Shown here: positions 1 through 8,710 of the stretch, piece by piece
Layout: every line of letters starts with the position of its first letter
How positions within the stretch are numbered: position 1 is the first letter of the stretch
Assembly: GCA_934667175.1 (NCBI GenBank)
Contig: CAKULN010000002.1
Location: forward strand, 79,861 to 143,860
Direction of reading: 5' to 3'
DNA length: 64,000 nt
From: an uncultured Bacteroidales bacterium
Lineage (GTDB): Bacteria; Bacteroidota; Bacteroidia; Bacteroidales; UBA932
The notes under the pieces: generated by a model
Databases searched by the model: none
Told to the model about the DNA's origin: nothing
What the model saw: only the letters and a program-made list of their open reading frames with translations
Made by a program: the position numbers and the translations under genes

Positions 1-752
1 ATGTAGCAGCCGAGCTTGTGGACCTCCTTGCAGATGTCGGCGAGCTGCTCGTCCGTGAAATCGTGGGTGTTGCCCATGCAGTACATGTACGGAGCCCCGT
101 CCCCGATGAAGCGGCATCTTCCAAGGATCTCCTCCTTGGTCTTGTAGCCCCAATATTCAAGGATAGGTCCGGAGAACTCCTCGCGGTAGCCCCAGTACAT
201 GATGAAGTTGTTGCCCATGTAGGATTTGATGATCTCGACCTCCTTCTCGTCAACGTGCTGGATCATCGGGGCGATGTTGTTGCGCCGGCATTCCGTGAGG
301 AACTCCTCCAGGGAGGTGATGTGGGTGCGGTACTTCGCGTACTTCGAGCGATAGACGAATTTCGTCATCAGATCCTCGAACGAGGTCTCGCTGATCACCA
401 CGTCCTCCGCGCTGCTTCCGTCAAGCCGCGTCACCTGGCCTCCGAGCCTGCCACGCGAGCCGTGCATCACGATGTACTTGCCAGGTGTGGCCGTCTTGTG
501 GACATTCCCCTCGATGAACTTGAAGCCGAGACGCGCGGCGATCTGCACGTCGAACACAGACTGGCAAGGAATCACCACGTCGCTGTCCTTGTCGATCTTG
601 TCGATGAATATGTGGCTGTAGTACGGCCCTCCGAACTTGAACGGCCAGTTGGCGTTCACTGCGTTGACGGTGTTCGCCTCCACCCGGCGGTCCTGCGCCC
701 CGGCCTGGAAAGCCAGCGCCGCCGCAAGCATCATTATCAGTATCTTTTTCAT
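1..752 (-). CDS. GDPD-like phosphodiesterase family protein, partial
   Basis: Last visible gene of the PUL-1 operon; it runs off the left edge, so its C-terminus is missing. Translation from ATG at 752 begins MKKILIMMLAAALAF, a signal peptide ending near AGAQD, so the product is exported. About residues 65-95 read as a glycerophosphodiester phosphodiesterase-like start of a TIM barrel: SVFDVQIAARLGFKFIEGNV followed shortly by a VMHG motif, matching the ELD...HD pattern of GDPDs, but with Asn where many GDPDs have Asp. Later strands (MIQHVDE, FIMYWGY, RCRFIGDG) fit the barrel. It starts 6 nt after the stop of the upstream DUF4855 gene, so it is probably co-transcribed. Known GDPDs cleave glycerophosphodiesters; the substrate here is unknown and the assignment is moderate. 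Confidence 0.6.
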   Translation of the reverse strand, partial: MKKILIMMLAAALAFQAGAQDRRVEANTVNAVNANWPFKFGGPYYSHIFIDKIDKDSDVVIPCQSVFDVQIAARLGFKFIEGNVHKTATPGKYIVMHGSRGRLGGQVTRLDGSSAEDVVISETSFEDLMTKFVYRSKYAKYRTHITSLEEFLTECRRNNIAPMIQHVDEKEVEIIKSYMGNNFIMYWGYREEFSGPILEYWGYKTKEEILGRCRFIGDGAPYMYCMGNTHDFTDEQLADICKEVHKLGCY

Positions 753-758
753 TGTCTC

Positions 759-1883
759 TTATTTGTTCCTGTACGGACGCTTGGCGATGAAGTCGCAGAG
801 ATCCTGGTAGAGCTCGACGTCACGTGGATCGGAGGAATCCTTGAGGTGACGGACAGCGTGGGTGTCTTGATAGTAAGCCAATTGGCAGTTGGCCCATGCG
901 CCACACTCCTTGAATGTCTTCATGTAGGCCCTCAGCTTGTAGTCCAGGCTCTTGTCTCCCCAAAGCGGCTTGACGGAAGCCCTCTCGTCAAGCTCCATCT
1001 CCATTCCCATTCCGTTGGCCTGGGCCTGCTCGCAGGCCGTCTTGATCTGGGACTCTGGCACGTTGTAGAAGAAATAATTCGGTTGGTACCAGGCCAGATC
1101 GAAACCTTTCTCCCTCCACTCGGTGTAGCCCGGAGCCTGGAAATATGGAATCCAGGTGATAGGGTAGCCTTTGGAATGCACGTACTCGGAGACCATAGGC
1201 AGAAGCGGACTCTTGTCCAGGAACTCCTCTGTGATCCAGTAGAATCCGGCCAACTCCACATTCTCGTACTTTTTACCCTTGTAGGCTTTGAGAATCTCAT
1301 CCACAAACCATTTGCAGGCCTCAGCCCTGTCACTTTCGTCGGAGAAGTCGGTGACCTTCCCGTCAATGAGACCCCAGTAGGTTGTCCCGCCTTTCTTTGT
1401 CATCGACTGACGGTATGGCATCGGATCCGGGATCGAGATGATGATCTGTCTCTTCTCAGCCGGCTTTCCGAGGCGTTTCGCGGCCTCTCCCACAGCCTTG
1501 TCGATGGCGTCAATGCAGTTGCCCTCAGAGAAATAGTAATCAACGAGTTTCTTCCAGTCCGCCTGGTTCGCTGAAGGCAGCCAGTTGCCTTTGCTGTCCT
1601 TCATCCCCGGGGTGAAAGTCACCTCGGCGGCGTTCTCGACCTTCGTGTCCCAGATTTGCAGGAGCAGAAACCCGTCGAACAGCCAGTGCTCCGCCCCGTC
1701 ACGGTCCACGTAGGAGACATAGTCCGCGGCGTATTTCTGGTCATAGTAGTTGCCCAGCTCTCCGCCTGCGTAGAACAGCACGACATCGGTGGCCGTGATC
1801 TTTTTGATTTTCTTGGCGTCGGCGCTTCCGCAGACCGCAAGCAGTACAAGAACAGCGGTCAATATCTTCTTGAGCATATTCAT
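759..1883 (-). CDS. DUF4855 family exported protein (paralogue 1)
   Basis: A 374-residue protein with a signal peptide (MNMLKKILTAVLVLLAVCGSADA). The body is a DUF4855-type domain, recognised from DVVLFYAGG, YVDRDGAEHWLFDGFLLLQ and the Trp/Tyr-rich C-terminal half (GFYWITEE, WIPYFQAPG, WYQPNYFFY, MEMELDE). The order of strands and the acidic residues in GFYW..EE and MEMELDE resemble a TIM-barrel glycosidase, but no activity is established from sequence. The start codon directly follows the stop of the upstream paralogue (TAGATG), implying translational coupling. It is very similar to the next gene upstream along its whole length, so the pair is a recent tandem duplication. ATG at 1883 and a second in-frame ATG two codons later are both possible starts. 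Confidence 0.8.
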   Translation of the reverse strand: MNMLKKILTAVLVLLAVCGSADAKKIKKITATDVVLFYAGGELGNYYDQKYAADYVSYVDRDGAEHWLFDGFLLLQIWDTKVENAAEVTFTPGMKDSKGNWLPSANQADWKKLVDYYFSEGNCIDAIDKAVGEAAKRLGKPAEKRQIIISIPDPMPYRQSMTKKGGTTYWGLIDGKVTDFSDESDRAEACKWFVDEILKAYKGKKYENVELAGFYWITEEFLDKSPLLPMVSEYVHSKGYPITWIPYFQAPGYTEWREKGFDLAWYQPNYFFYNVPESQIKTACEQAQANGMGMEMELDERASVKPLWGDKSLDYKLRAYMKTFKECGAWANCQLAYYQDTHAVRHLKDSSDPRDVELYQDLCDFIAKRPYRNK

Positions 1884-3023
1884 CTATTTGGTGTCCTTCT
1901 GTCTGTACGGGCGTTTGGCGACAAAGTCGCAGAAATCCTGGAAGAGTTCCACATCCCTCGGGTCGTCAGAGCGTTTCAGGTGACGGACGGCGTGGGTGTC
2001 CTGATAGTAGGCGAAAGGACAGGTGGCCCAGACTCCGGTCTCCTTGAAGATTCTCATATATGCCCTCAGCTTGTAGGCAAGGCTTACATCTCCCCAAAGA
2101 GGTTTGACAGACGCCCTCTCGTCCAGTTCCATCTCCATTCCCATTCCGTTGGCCGGACCCTGTTCGCAGGCTGTCTTGATCTGCGACTCTGGCACGTCAT
2201 AGAAGAAATAGTTCGGCTGGTACCAAGCCAGATCGAAGCCTCTTTCCCTCCACTCTGTGTAGGCCGGTGCCTGGAAGTACGGAATCCAGGTGAGAGGGTA
2301 ACCCTTGGAGTGGACGTACTCGGAAAGGGCGGTCACGATCGGGCTTTCTCCGAAGAACTCCTCCATAATCCAGTAGAAACCACCAAGTTCCACATTCTCG
2401 TACTTCTTTGACTTGTAGGCCTTCAGCACTTCATCCACGAACCACTTGTCGGCCGCGATGCGATCTTCTTCCTTGGAAAAATCGGTGACTTTGTCGTTCA
2501 GGAGCCCCCAGTACTTTGTGCCTCCTGTCTTGGGTCCGGACAGCCGGTGGGTCATCGGATCGTAAAGCGAGATGATGATCTGTCTTTTCCGTGCCGGCTT
2601 TCCGAGCCGTTTCGCCGCCTCGCCGATAGCCTTGTCGATGGCGTCGATGCAGCTCCCTTCTGCGAAATAGTAGTCAATGAGACTTTTCCAGTCGGCCTGG
2701 TTGGCGGATGGCAGCCAGTTGCCCTGACGATCCTTCATCGCCGGAGTGAATGCGATGTTGGCGGAGTTCTCCTTGGTGATGTCCCAGATCTGGAGAAGCA
2801 GGAACCCGTCGAAGAGCCAGTGCTCCTTGCCGTCACGGTCCACGTAGGAGACGTAGTCTGAGGCGTAATCCTGGTCAAAGAAGTTTCCCAGCTCTCCGCC
2901 GGCATAGAACAGCACGACATCTGTGGCTGTGATTTTTTTGATTTTCTTGGCGTCGGCGGTTCCGCACACCGCAAGCAGTGTAATAACCGCGATGAGAATT
3001 TGTCTGATCGTTTTCATATTCAT
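1884..3023 (-). CDS. DUF4855 family exported protein (paralogue 2)
   Basis: A 379-residue tandem paralogue of the preceding entry. It has a signal peptide (MNMKTIRQILIAVITLLAVC, then GTADA) and the same landmarks: DVVLFYAGGELGN, EHWLFDGFLLLQIWD, GFYWIMEEF, WIPYFQAP, WYQPNYFFYDVPESQIK and GMEMELDERASVKPLWGD. Its start overlaps the GH31 stop by one base (TAATG), so the genes are translationally coupled. Divergence from paralogue 1 is concentrated near residues 70-90, in the KTGGTKYWG segment and just before the C-terminal third, leaving the putative barrel core nearly unchanged. Role unknown; operon position suggests it acts on the same glycan as the GH31 and NAGPA-type enzymes. Confidence 0.8.
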   Translation of the reverse strand: MNMKTIRQILIAVITLLAVCGTADAKKIKKITATDVVLFYAGGELGNFFDQDYASDYVSYVDRDGKEHWLFDGFLLLQIWDITKENSANIAFTPAMKDRQGNWLPSANQADWKSLIDYYFAEGSCIDAIDKAIGEAAKRLGKPARKRQIIISLYDPMTHRLSGPKTGGTKYWGLLNDKVTDFSKEEDRIAADKWFVDEVLKAYKSKKYENVELGGFYWIMEEFFGESPIVTALSEYVHSKGYPLTWIPYFQAPAYTEWRERGFDLAWYQPNYFFYDVPESQIKTACEQGPANGMGMEMELDERASVKPLWGDVSLAYKLRAYMRIFKETGVWATCPFAYYQDTHAVRHLKRSDDPRDVELFQDFCDFVAKRPYRQKDTK

Positions 3024-5584
3024 TATTCAAAAAATGATTTATAGCGATTGATGTAAACCGGCTTGAGCGGGGTGGCGGAAAGCCTGTCGATCGCAGAGCC
3101 GTAGTCTTTCCAGAAACCCTCCACAAGTACGTCCAGCCTTTCCGGATGGTAATAAAGCGCTTCCCTGACGGTGTAGACTCGTGCCAAGTAGTCCGGGAAG
3201 AAGTAGGTGAGATCCTCGTTATTCCGCTTGAGGTCGAAGATGGCCTCGTAGCTGCGCTTAGCCGCTCCCTTAAGGCCATCGAGGACAGCGGTGTTCTCTG
3301 AATATTCAATCTCCACGACTTTCCCGGCGTCGCAGCGGGTTTGAGGCACATCGACCAGGACGGCGATGTCCATCCCGTCGAAAGACCATTTGACGGCCTT
3401 CCCGTTGATGGTCACTGATTTCGGGCAATTTGCCGAAAGCAGTTTAAGGCGGAAGTTCCTGTCCGACGGCATATTCATGTAAGTGCCTTTCCGCCCGCCT
3501 ATCACAATCTTATGAATATTCCCGTGCCGTGAAGAGGAAATCTCCGTTGTGGCGAAATTGTGGGCGTAGTCGGGATCCACCCCGTCGTCCTCGTAGAGGC
3601 TGAATCTGCTGTCACCCTCTCCCGGAGCGATGACGATGGTGATCGCCTCATCGCAGCCGTCAAGATTCGTCTGGGTTCCGTCGTACATCGGGACGATGGA
3701 AGCCGCTTTGACAAACATCGGATATTCATTCAGGGCGTAAGACCTTTCATATTCCTTGCCCCCTTCAAGCATCGCACCGCTGCTCCACTCGTACCACATC
3801 CCTTCCGGAAGCCAGAACTTCATTCGCGAGAGGCGGCTTTCTCCCTTCGGAGCGGTGATCGGAGCCACGAATATGTTGTCACCGAACATATACTCATTCT
3901 TTCTTGAATATGCCTCCTCGCTTTCCGGCCACTCGTAGTAGAGCGGGCGGCAGACCGAGACTCCGGTCTCGTAGGCCTTGCGGCTCATCGAGTAGATGTA
4001 CGGATTCAAGGCATAGTGGAACCTGACAGCCTCACGGATAGGCTCGAAATATTCACGCGGCTGTTCCCAAGGGTATTTGCAGATGGAGATCTGTTTTGCG
4101 GCCTGGTTTCTCATTGCGGGGGTAAGCGCACCGAACTGCAACCACCTCAAAAGCAGTTCCGGGTCATACTTGGCTGTCTGTTCGAACGGCTTCTCCGGAT
4201 CCCACCACACATTCTGAAAGCCTCCGAGGTCGTGCGTCCAAAGGAAGCAGACATTGGCTGATGATGTGTTGTAGACGGTTTGGAAATCAAGTGATTCCCA
4301 AGTGGCGAAAGTGTCTCCAGAGAATCCCACAGGGTAGCGGTGGCCGCCGAGTCCGCCGTAACGTCCAAGGTAGAGAGGACGTTTGCCTCTTGCTGCATTG
4401 TCCTCGAAGAACAGATGACCGCGCCATAGATTCATGTCAATCGACGGGAATTCCGCAGGAGCGGCATAAGCCCCGTTGTCATCCCACAGAAAATCCCATC
4501 CGAGACCGTACATCTTGTCGATTTCCCTCTTGAAGAACGAGCCGGCGATCTTCCGGTTGAAAAGATTGAGCAGGATCGTGTCTCCGGGGGCCAGCTCCGG
4601 TCCGAGATCCTTCTTCATCGGTGCGAATGAGGATTCATTGCTGTGAAGAAGGTCTATGTGCATGTTGGACGTAAGTTTCAGATGGTCGGCGTGGAAGTCC
4701 GCGAACATCTTGGCCGGGTCGGGAAAAAGGTCCTTGTTCCAGTCCCAACCATACCATCCGTTGATGTGGCGGTCCATATCAATGCACAGCACATCCACCG
4801 GAATGCCGTACTTCCTGTAATTGTCGATCATCTCTCTGAACTCTCCGTCGGAGTAGAGCCAGTACCAAGAGTGCCAGTTGCCGTAGGCGTAGCGTGGCAG
4901 CATAGGAATCGGTCCGGAAAACGATGTGAAATCCTTCAAAGCTGACTGGTAGTCGTGGCCGTAGGAGAGAAAGTACCAGTCTTGAGATCCGTTTTCAGGA
5001 CGGTTTTCGACCCATTCTCTCGTTATCGGATGTCCTTGGCAGTCCTCGCCTTTGATGAACACCGGCCCTTTCGAGTCATCAATGAGTGTCCATCCGTCTC
5101 TGGCAAGGATACCGTCCTCCAGCTCAACGGTCTTGCCTTCATCCTTGCCGTACATCACGGTTCTTCCCTTGACGGCATCGTAGGCGTGGCGTGTGCCTTT
5201 AAGGTTCTCTTTCTGCTCCAATCCGGGTTTCCAACTGAAACTGAACGGGTTGGACTTTGATGCGGTGACGCTGAGATTCTCAGGAGTGAACGCTCCGGAG
5301 CCTTTCCTGTACTTGACGGTGATGAGGTCGGTTCTGATCTCGATGTACTTTCCGATGGTCTTTACCTTATAGTCCACGGGAGCATATTCCCTGTCCACGG
5401 CAAGAAGAGTCTTCCCGTCTATGAATTTCCCGTCGGGTGAATATTCCAATCTCACGCTCCTTGGGGAGATGAGCGTGAAGCGGACGCTGTTGTCCTTATA
5501 GGCCACATTGCCGGAAGTCTCTGCGGCAGAAATGCTTCCGACTAATGAACATGCGGCAATGATGATGGCTGTCAATCGTTTCAT
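3023..5584 (-). CDS. GH31 family glycoside hydrolase
   Basis: An 853-residue secreted GH31 enzyme. I chose ATG at 5584 rather than 5608 because MKRLTAIIIAACSLVGSIS is a clean signal peptide, and the longer form adds eight residues in front of it. An N-terminal beta-sandwich (to about residue 190) precedes the barrel: GNWHSWYWLYSDGEF, PVDVLCIDMD, the likely nucleophile Asp in FLWDDNGAY (about 368) and the likely acid/base in GFSGDTF (about 422). PLYYEWPESEEAY and EYMFGDNIFVAPIT mark the end of the barrel. About 150 residues beyond the usual C-terminal sandwich (to RLSATPLKPVYINRYKSFF) are not assigned. GH31 enzymes cleave alpha-glucosides, alpha-xylosides or other alpha-linked sugars; the substrate cannot be fixed here. 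It lies between DUF4855 genes in PUL-1. Confidence 0.88.
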   Translation of the reverse strand: MKRLTAIIIAACSLVGSISAAETSGNVAYKDNSVRFTLISPRSVRLEYSPDGKFIDGKTLLAVDREYAPVDYKVKTIGKYIEIRTDLITVKYRKGSGAFTPENLSVTASKSNPFSFSWKPGLEQKENLKGTRHAYDAVKGRTVMYGKDEGKTVELEDGILARDGWTLIDDSKGPVFIKGEDCQGHPITREWVENRPENGSQDWYFLSYGHDYQSALKDFTSFSGPIPMLPRYAYGNWHSWYWLYSDGEFREMIDNYRKYGIPVDVLCIDMDRHINGWYGWDWNKDLFPDPAKMFADFHADHLKLTSNMHIDLLHSNESSFAPMKKDLGPELAPGDTILLNLFNRKIAGSFFKREIDKMYGLGWDFLWDDNGAYAAPAEFPSIDMNLWRGHLFFEDNAARGKRPLYLGRYGGLGGHRYPVGFSGDTFATWESLDFQTVYNTSSANVCFLWTHDLGGFQNVWWDPEKPFEQTAKYDPELLLRWLQFGALTPAMRNQAAKQISICKYPWEQPREYFEPIREAVRFHYALNPYIYSMSRKAYETGVSVCRPLYYEWPESEEAYSRKNEYMFGDNIFVAPITAPKGESRLSRMKFWLPEGMWYEWSSGAMLEGGKEYERSYALNEYPMFVKAASIVPMYDGTQTNLDGCDEAITIVIAPGEGDSRFSLYEDDGVDPDYAHNFATTEISSSRHGNIHKIVIGGRKGTYMNMPSDRNFRLKLLSANCPKSVTINGKAVKWSFDGMDIAVLVDVPQTRCDAGKVVEIEYSENTAVLDGLKGAAKRSYEAIFDLKRNNEDLTYFFPDYLARVYTVREALYYHPERLDVLVEGFWKDYGSAIDRLSATPLKPVYINRYKSFFE

Positions 5585-5616
5585 TATGATTGTGTATGCT
5601 TCTTGCAAGTTGTTGT

Positions 5617-6984
5617 CTATTCGTAGTTGTAGAACTTCTTCTGCCGGTCGGCGATGTCTTTCGCCACGCGCTCGTGGAAGGCTTTCCAGTCAGGGTCGGC
5701 GATGTTCTCCCTCGACGGGAACATCGAGCCGCTCTCGTAGTAGACCAGCGGCCAGTTTTCCAGAACGCCTTTCTCCTCATAAACATCCCAGTACTCAATC
5801 TGGCGTTGCAGCTTTCTGAGGTTGTCAAGCTCCATCTCAAGGTACATCCCGTTGGCTTTCGCCTTGTCGTAGGCGTTGTAGAGCTGACTCTTGTCTGGGT
5901 ACTGCTCCTCGTAGAAAAGGTAGTTTGGCTGGAGCCAGGCGGCGTCGAAGCCGTAGTCCTTCCACTTGGTGTTGTTGTAGGCGTTGAACCACGGCACCCA
6001 GTAGAAGTTAAGTCCATAAGAATGAATATGATCGGCTATTTTGATCCCGTTCTCTTCCCAGATTCTCCCGTTCTCCTCGTGCCAGTAGAATCCGATCAAC
6101 TGGAGGTTCTCGTAGTCCTTCTCGGCGAATTTTTTGAGGCATTCGTCCACAAACCACTTGGCGATTGTCACCCTGTCGGCTCTGCCTTCCTCGCTTTCGT
6201 TTGTTGGATGCAATTCCACTCCGTCAAGTTCCCCCCAGTTTTCGTTGATTATCAGCGGAATGGTCAGCACTATCTTTTTTTTGACAAATTTCCCGGGAAC
6301 TGTAGGCTTGATGTCCCTGACAACCTTGTCGATCTTGGAGAGGAATTTACCGTTCTCGAAATATTCATTCATATAGTTGGTGGTCATTTCTTTGTCCAGA
6401 TGGACGTTGCCCTCGGCCTCTCCGATCGACTGGCCATTATAGCGGCCGCTGCCGACACAAACAGCATCGAAAAGCCACTGGATCCGTCCGTCCTTGTTGT
6501 AGAGCAGATAGCCACGATAATCGGCTTCCGAGCGGTCATATTCAAGGAGCATCATGTCCCGGAAGTCGGCCTTGGCGATCTTGTCTGAGGCTCCCTGTGT
6601 CACTGGAATGGTGAGGGTTTTCGCATTGTCCTCAGTTTTTAGGGTCACTGTGGCATTCCTTTCCTTTCCAGTTATGTTCCAGTCGATTTTGAGGTTGGAG
6701 AGGACTCCGCTGCCTTTCTCGATGCTGACCCAGTCGGCTGTGCTTTCAGCTGTCCAGTTTTTGTTTGACTTGATGACAAGTACCTCGTCAACAGCCTTGT
6801 AGTCTGAAGTCCAGATCGTCAGTTCCGCTCCTGTGGAACGTACTGTCACTGTGATGTAGGTCTCGGCCGGTTTCGGTGGTTCCGGATCCGGATCCACTTT
6901 CCCTCCGCTGCCGTTGCCGCCTCCTCCGCATGAGAACAGCGGGAGAAGAGCGATGAATGATAGTGCTGATTTCTTGAAGTTCAT
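5617..6984 (-). CDS. BACON-like plus DUF4855 lipoprotein (paralogue 3)
   Basis: A 455-residue lipoprotein; the lipobox Cys follows ALLPLFS and leads into a Gly/Pro-rich linker (GGGGNGSGG, DPDPEPPKP). Residues about 45-130 form a BACON-like Ig fold (KNWTAESTADWVSIEKGSG, ending TLTIPVTQG). Residues about 140-455 form a divergent DUF4855 domain keeping GFYWHEENG, FYWVPWFNAY, WLQPNYLFYEEQ and GMYLEMELDN. Compared with the tandem pair it is much diverged, so it represents an older duplication that gained a surface-display module. The start abuts the stop of the upstream NAGPA-type gene (TAAATG). Probably displayed on the cell surface; enzymatic activity is not proven. Confidence 0.78.
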   Translation of the reverse strand: MNFKKSALSFIALLPLFSCGGGGNGSGGKVDPDPEPPKPAETYITVTVRSTGAELTIWTSDYKAVDEVLVIKSNKNWTAESTADWVSIEKGSGVLSNLKIDWNITGKERNATVTLKTEDNAKTLTIPVTQGASDKIAKADFRDMMLLEYDRSEADYRGYLLYNKDGRIQWLFDAVCVGSGRYNGQSIGEAEGNVHLDKEMTTNYMNEYFENGKFLSKIDKVVRDIKPTVPGKFVKKKIVLTIPLIINENWGELDGVELHPTNESEEGRADRVTIAKWFVDECLKKFAEKDYENLQLIGFYWHEENGRIWEENGIKIADHIHSYGLNFYWVPWFNAYNNTKWKDYGFDAAWLQPNYLFYEEQYPDKSQLYNAYDKAKANGMYLEMELDNLRKLQRQIEYWDVYEEKGVLENWPLVYYESGSMFPSRENIADPDWKAFHERVAKDIADRQKKFYNYE

Positions 6985-8622
6985 TTATCTTTTTTTGAAA
7001 AATCCCATAGTTGACTTGACGGCTCTGTTCTCGGTCTTGTCGCCTGCCATATTGCTGATCTCGCTGTTGAGGCGCTTGCCTTCGCAGATCAGGGTTGTGG
7101 ATCCGCCGCCGTCCATATTCACGGCGTTGACGCATCCCAGTCCCTTCATGATCATCGCCAGTTCATTGATCAGGGCCCCGCGGCTGGCCTGGATTCGTCC
7201 GTCGCAGACAAAGATAATGATTTTCCCGTCCGCTGTGGCTCCCACGGCAGTTCTGTCAGGGACGATTCCGGGGCCGAAGAGGTCGTAAGGGATGATCTCG
7301 AAGTTGTCATAGTAGTACTGCTTGCCTTTCTCGGTCTCCGTGAAGTCGAAAGGACATTTGCCGTCATAAAGCAGGACAGGACCGGCTGTGACAGCGTATT
7401 TCGGAGACCAGGAGACAGGTTTGGACGGCATTGCCGTGGACACGGCTGAGTACTTGGTCTCTCCCTTGATTGACGGCAGAGGACGGTCGTAGAACATATT
7501 CTTTCCGTCAGCCGTGCCAACCCAATAAGAGTTCGGGCGGCCTTCGGAGTCTGTTCCGAAGATGCCTCGGGTCGCTTGGTAATATTCATTGTACTCCTCT
7601 GGCTCATTCTTTTTGTCAAGAGATCCTTGGAGTGGATTGATGTTGCCTTGCATTGCCCCGTTCACGACGGAGACTCCGATGTTGGTGTTGCCGTAGAAAT
7701 AGGCGGCGTTGGCCAGCAGCAGGCAGTCTGGCTGGTTGTTTTCGTACTGCTTGCCGACAGTCGTCAGCTTGTCAGGGACGCAGACGCGGAACTCCACGTT
7801 GCCTTTGCTGACATCGGCGATGGCGTACCAGGCGTTGAAATTGCGACCGTTGAGCAGGTCTTTGGTCTCGAACACCTCGATGTCGGACGGCAGGGTAGGG
7901 AGGTCAACCTTTGTCCAGTTGAAGGTGATCGGTTTCGGCTCATCGCCGAGTTTGCCTTTCACATCGTTGCTGTAGAAGACCTTGTTTCCTGATTTCAGGT
8001 ATGCTCTGAATGAATATTCCTTCCCGTAGTCCAGCAGCGCGTTGGAAATGCTCTGCACCTCGCCCTTGCTATCCTTGCTGAGGATCGGACCGTCCTGATG
8101 GAGGTCGTTGATTGTCGGACTTCCTGTCTCGTTCCAGCAGACTCCGCAGGTCGGGTTTGTTGTCTTGTCCAGATTGGTGAAGCTGTACCTGACGACCACG
8201 GCGGCAGGAAGTGACAGCGGTGACTCCTGAAGATTCACCTGAGGCCTGTCCGGATCCACCAGAGTGAAACGGTCCGACCAGACGATGTCCGAGTTTTTCA
8301 CCGATCCGGCTCCGTCTGCCCTGACTCCGAAGTAGTAGGACTGCCCGTCCTCCAGCCCTTTGGTGACATTGTAGGACGTGGCGTTCTCGACGGTGAATCC
8401 GATGCGTTCTGATACATTCGCCTTGTCTTGGGTCAGGAATATCGAGAACCCGGTCTCGCCTTCGGAATTGTCTTTCCAAGAGACCTTGGCCGATGTCTTC
8501 GAGGATTGGGTCACGGTCACTTCCGAAGGGAAAGCCAGAACCGTAGTCTCTTCCGGTGTGCTCTTGCCTCCGCAGGACGCCAGTGCAGATAGGATGACAG
8601 GGATGATGAGGAATCGTTTCAT
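6985..8622 (-). CDS. Phosphodiester glycosidase (NAGPA domain) lipoprotein with Fn3-like domains
   Basis: A 545-residue lipoprotein with a lipobox in VILSALASC. Residues about 30-125 are fibronectin-III-like (ETGFSIFL, GQSYYFGVRAD), followed by a second Ig/Fn3-like segment (YSFTNLDKTTNPTCGVCW, SFRAYLKSG). The C-terminal half is the NAGPA-type domain: NAWYAIADV, ANAAYFYGNTNIGVSVVNG, YAVTAGPVLLYDGK, PDRTAVGATADGKIIIFVCD and the hallmark VNMDGGGSTTL near residue 510. The mammalian relative removes GlcNAc from GlcNAc-1-phosphodiesters; bacterial relatives act on various phosphodiester-linked sugars. With a nearby GH20, a GDPD-like protein and a ROK regulator, this gene is the best clue to the PUL-1 substrate. 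It is the first gene after an intra-operon stem-loop. Confidence 0.86.
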   Translation of the reverse strand: MKRFLIIPVILSALASCGGKSTPEETTVLAFPSEVTVTQSSKTSAKVSWKDNSEGETGFSIFLTQDKANVSERIGFTVENATSYNVTKGLEDGQSYYFGVRADGAGSVKNSDIVWSDRFTLVDPDRPQVNLQESPLSLPAAVVVRYSFTNLDKTTNPTCGVCWNETGSPTINDLHQDGPILSKDSKGEVQSISNALLDYGKEYSFRAYLKSGNKVFYSNDVKGKLGDEPKPITFNWTKVDLPTLPSDIEVFETKDLLNGRNFNAWYAIADVSKGNVEFRVCVPDKLTTVGKQYENNQPDCLLLANAAYFYGNTNIGVSVVNGAMQGNINPLQGSLDKKNEPEEYNEYYQATRGIFGTDSEGRPNSYWVGTADGKNMFYDRPLPSIKGETKYSAVSTAMPSKPVSWSPKYAVTAGPVLLYDGKCPFDFTETEKGKQYYYDNFEIIPYDLFGPGIVPDRTAVGATADGKIIIFVCDGRIQASRGALINELAMIMKGLGCVNAVNMDGGGSTTLICEGKRLNSEISNMAGDKTENRAVKSTMGFFKKR

Positions 8623-8650
8623 TCTGAGGACCTGTTTTTATTTGCTCCAA

Positions 8651-8687
8651 AACGGAGCAGGCATCGTTTCCCGGTGACTGCTCCGTT
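8651..8687 (-). other. Intra-operon stem-loop between binding-protein and enzyme genes
   Basis: Perfect 10-bp arms AACGGAGCAG (8651-8660) and CTGCTCCGTT (8678-8687) around a 17-nt loop, in an 88-nt gap between the third lipoprotein-type binding gene's 3' end (8711) and the NAGPA-type gene (8622). On the transcribed strand the stem is followed by TTGGAG and later an A/T stretch, not a clean U-run. A partial terminator or an mRNA-end stabiliser is therefore more likely than a full stop. A similar hairpin occupies the equivalent place in PUL-2. Confidence 0.6.
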
Positions 8688-8710
8688 GGAAAGTTATACA
8701 AAATTACCTT

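Noticed and set aside
18..1574. 518-codon open frame on the plus strand opposite the first DUF4855 gene and the GDPD-like gene
   Set aside because: It is antisense to two genes with signal peptides and recognisable domains. Its translation shows no domain and is explained by third-position GC bias.
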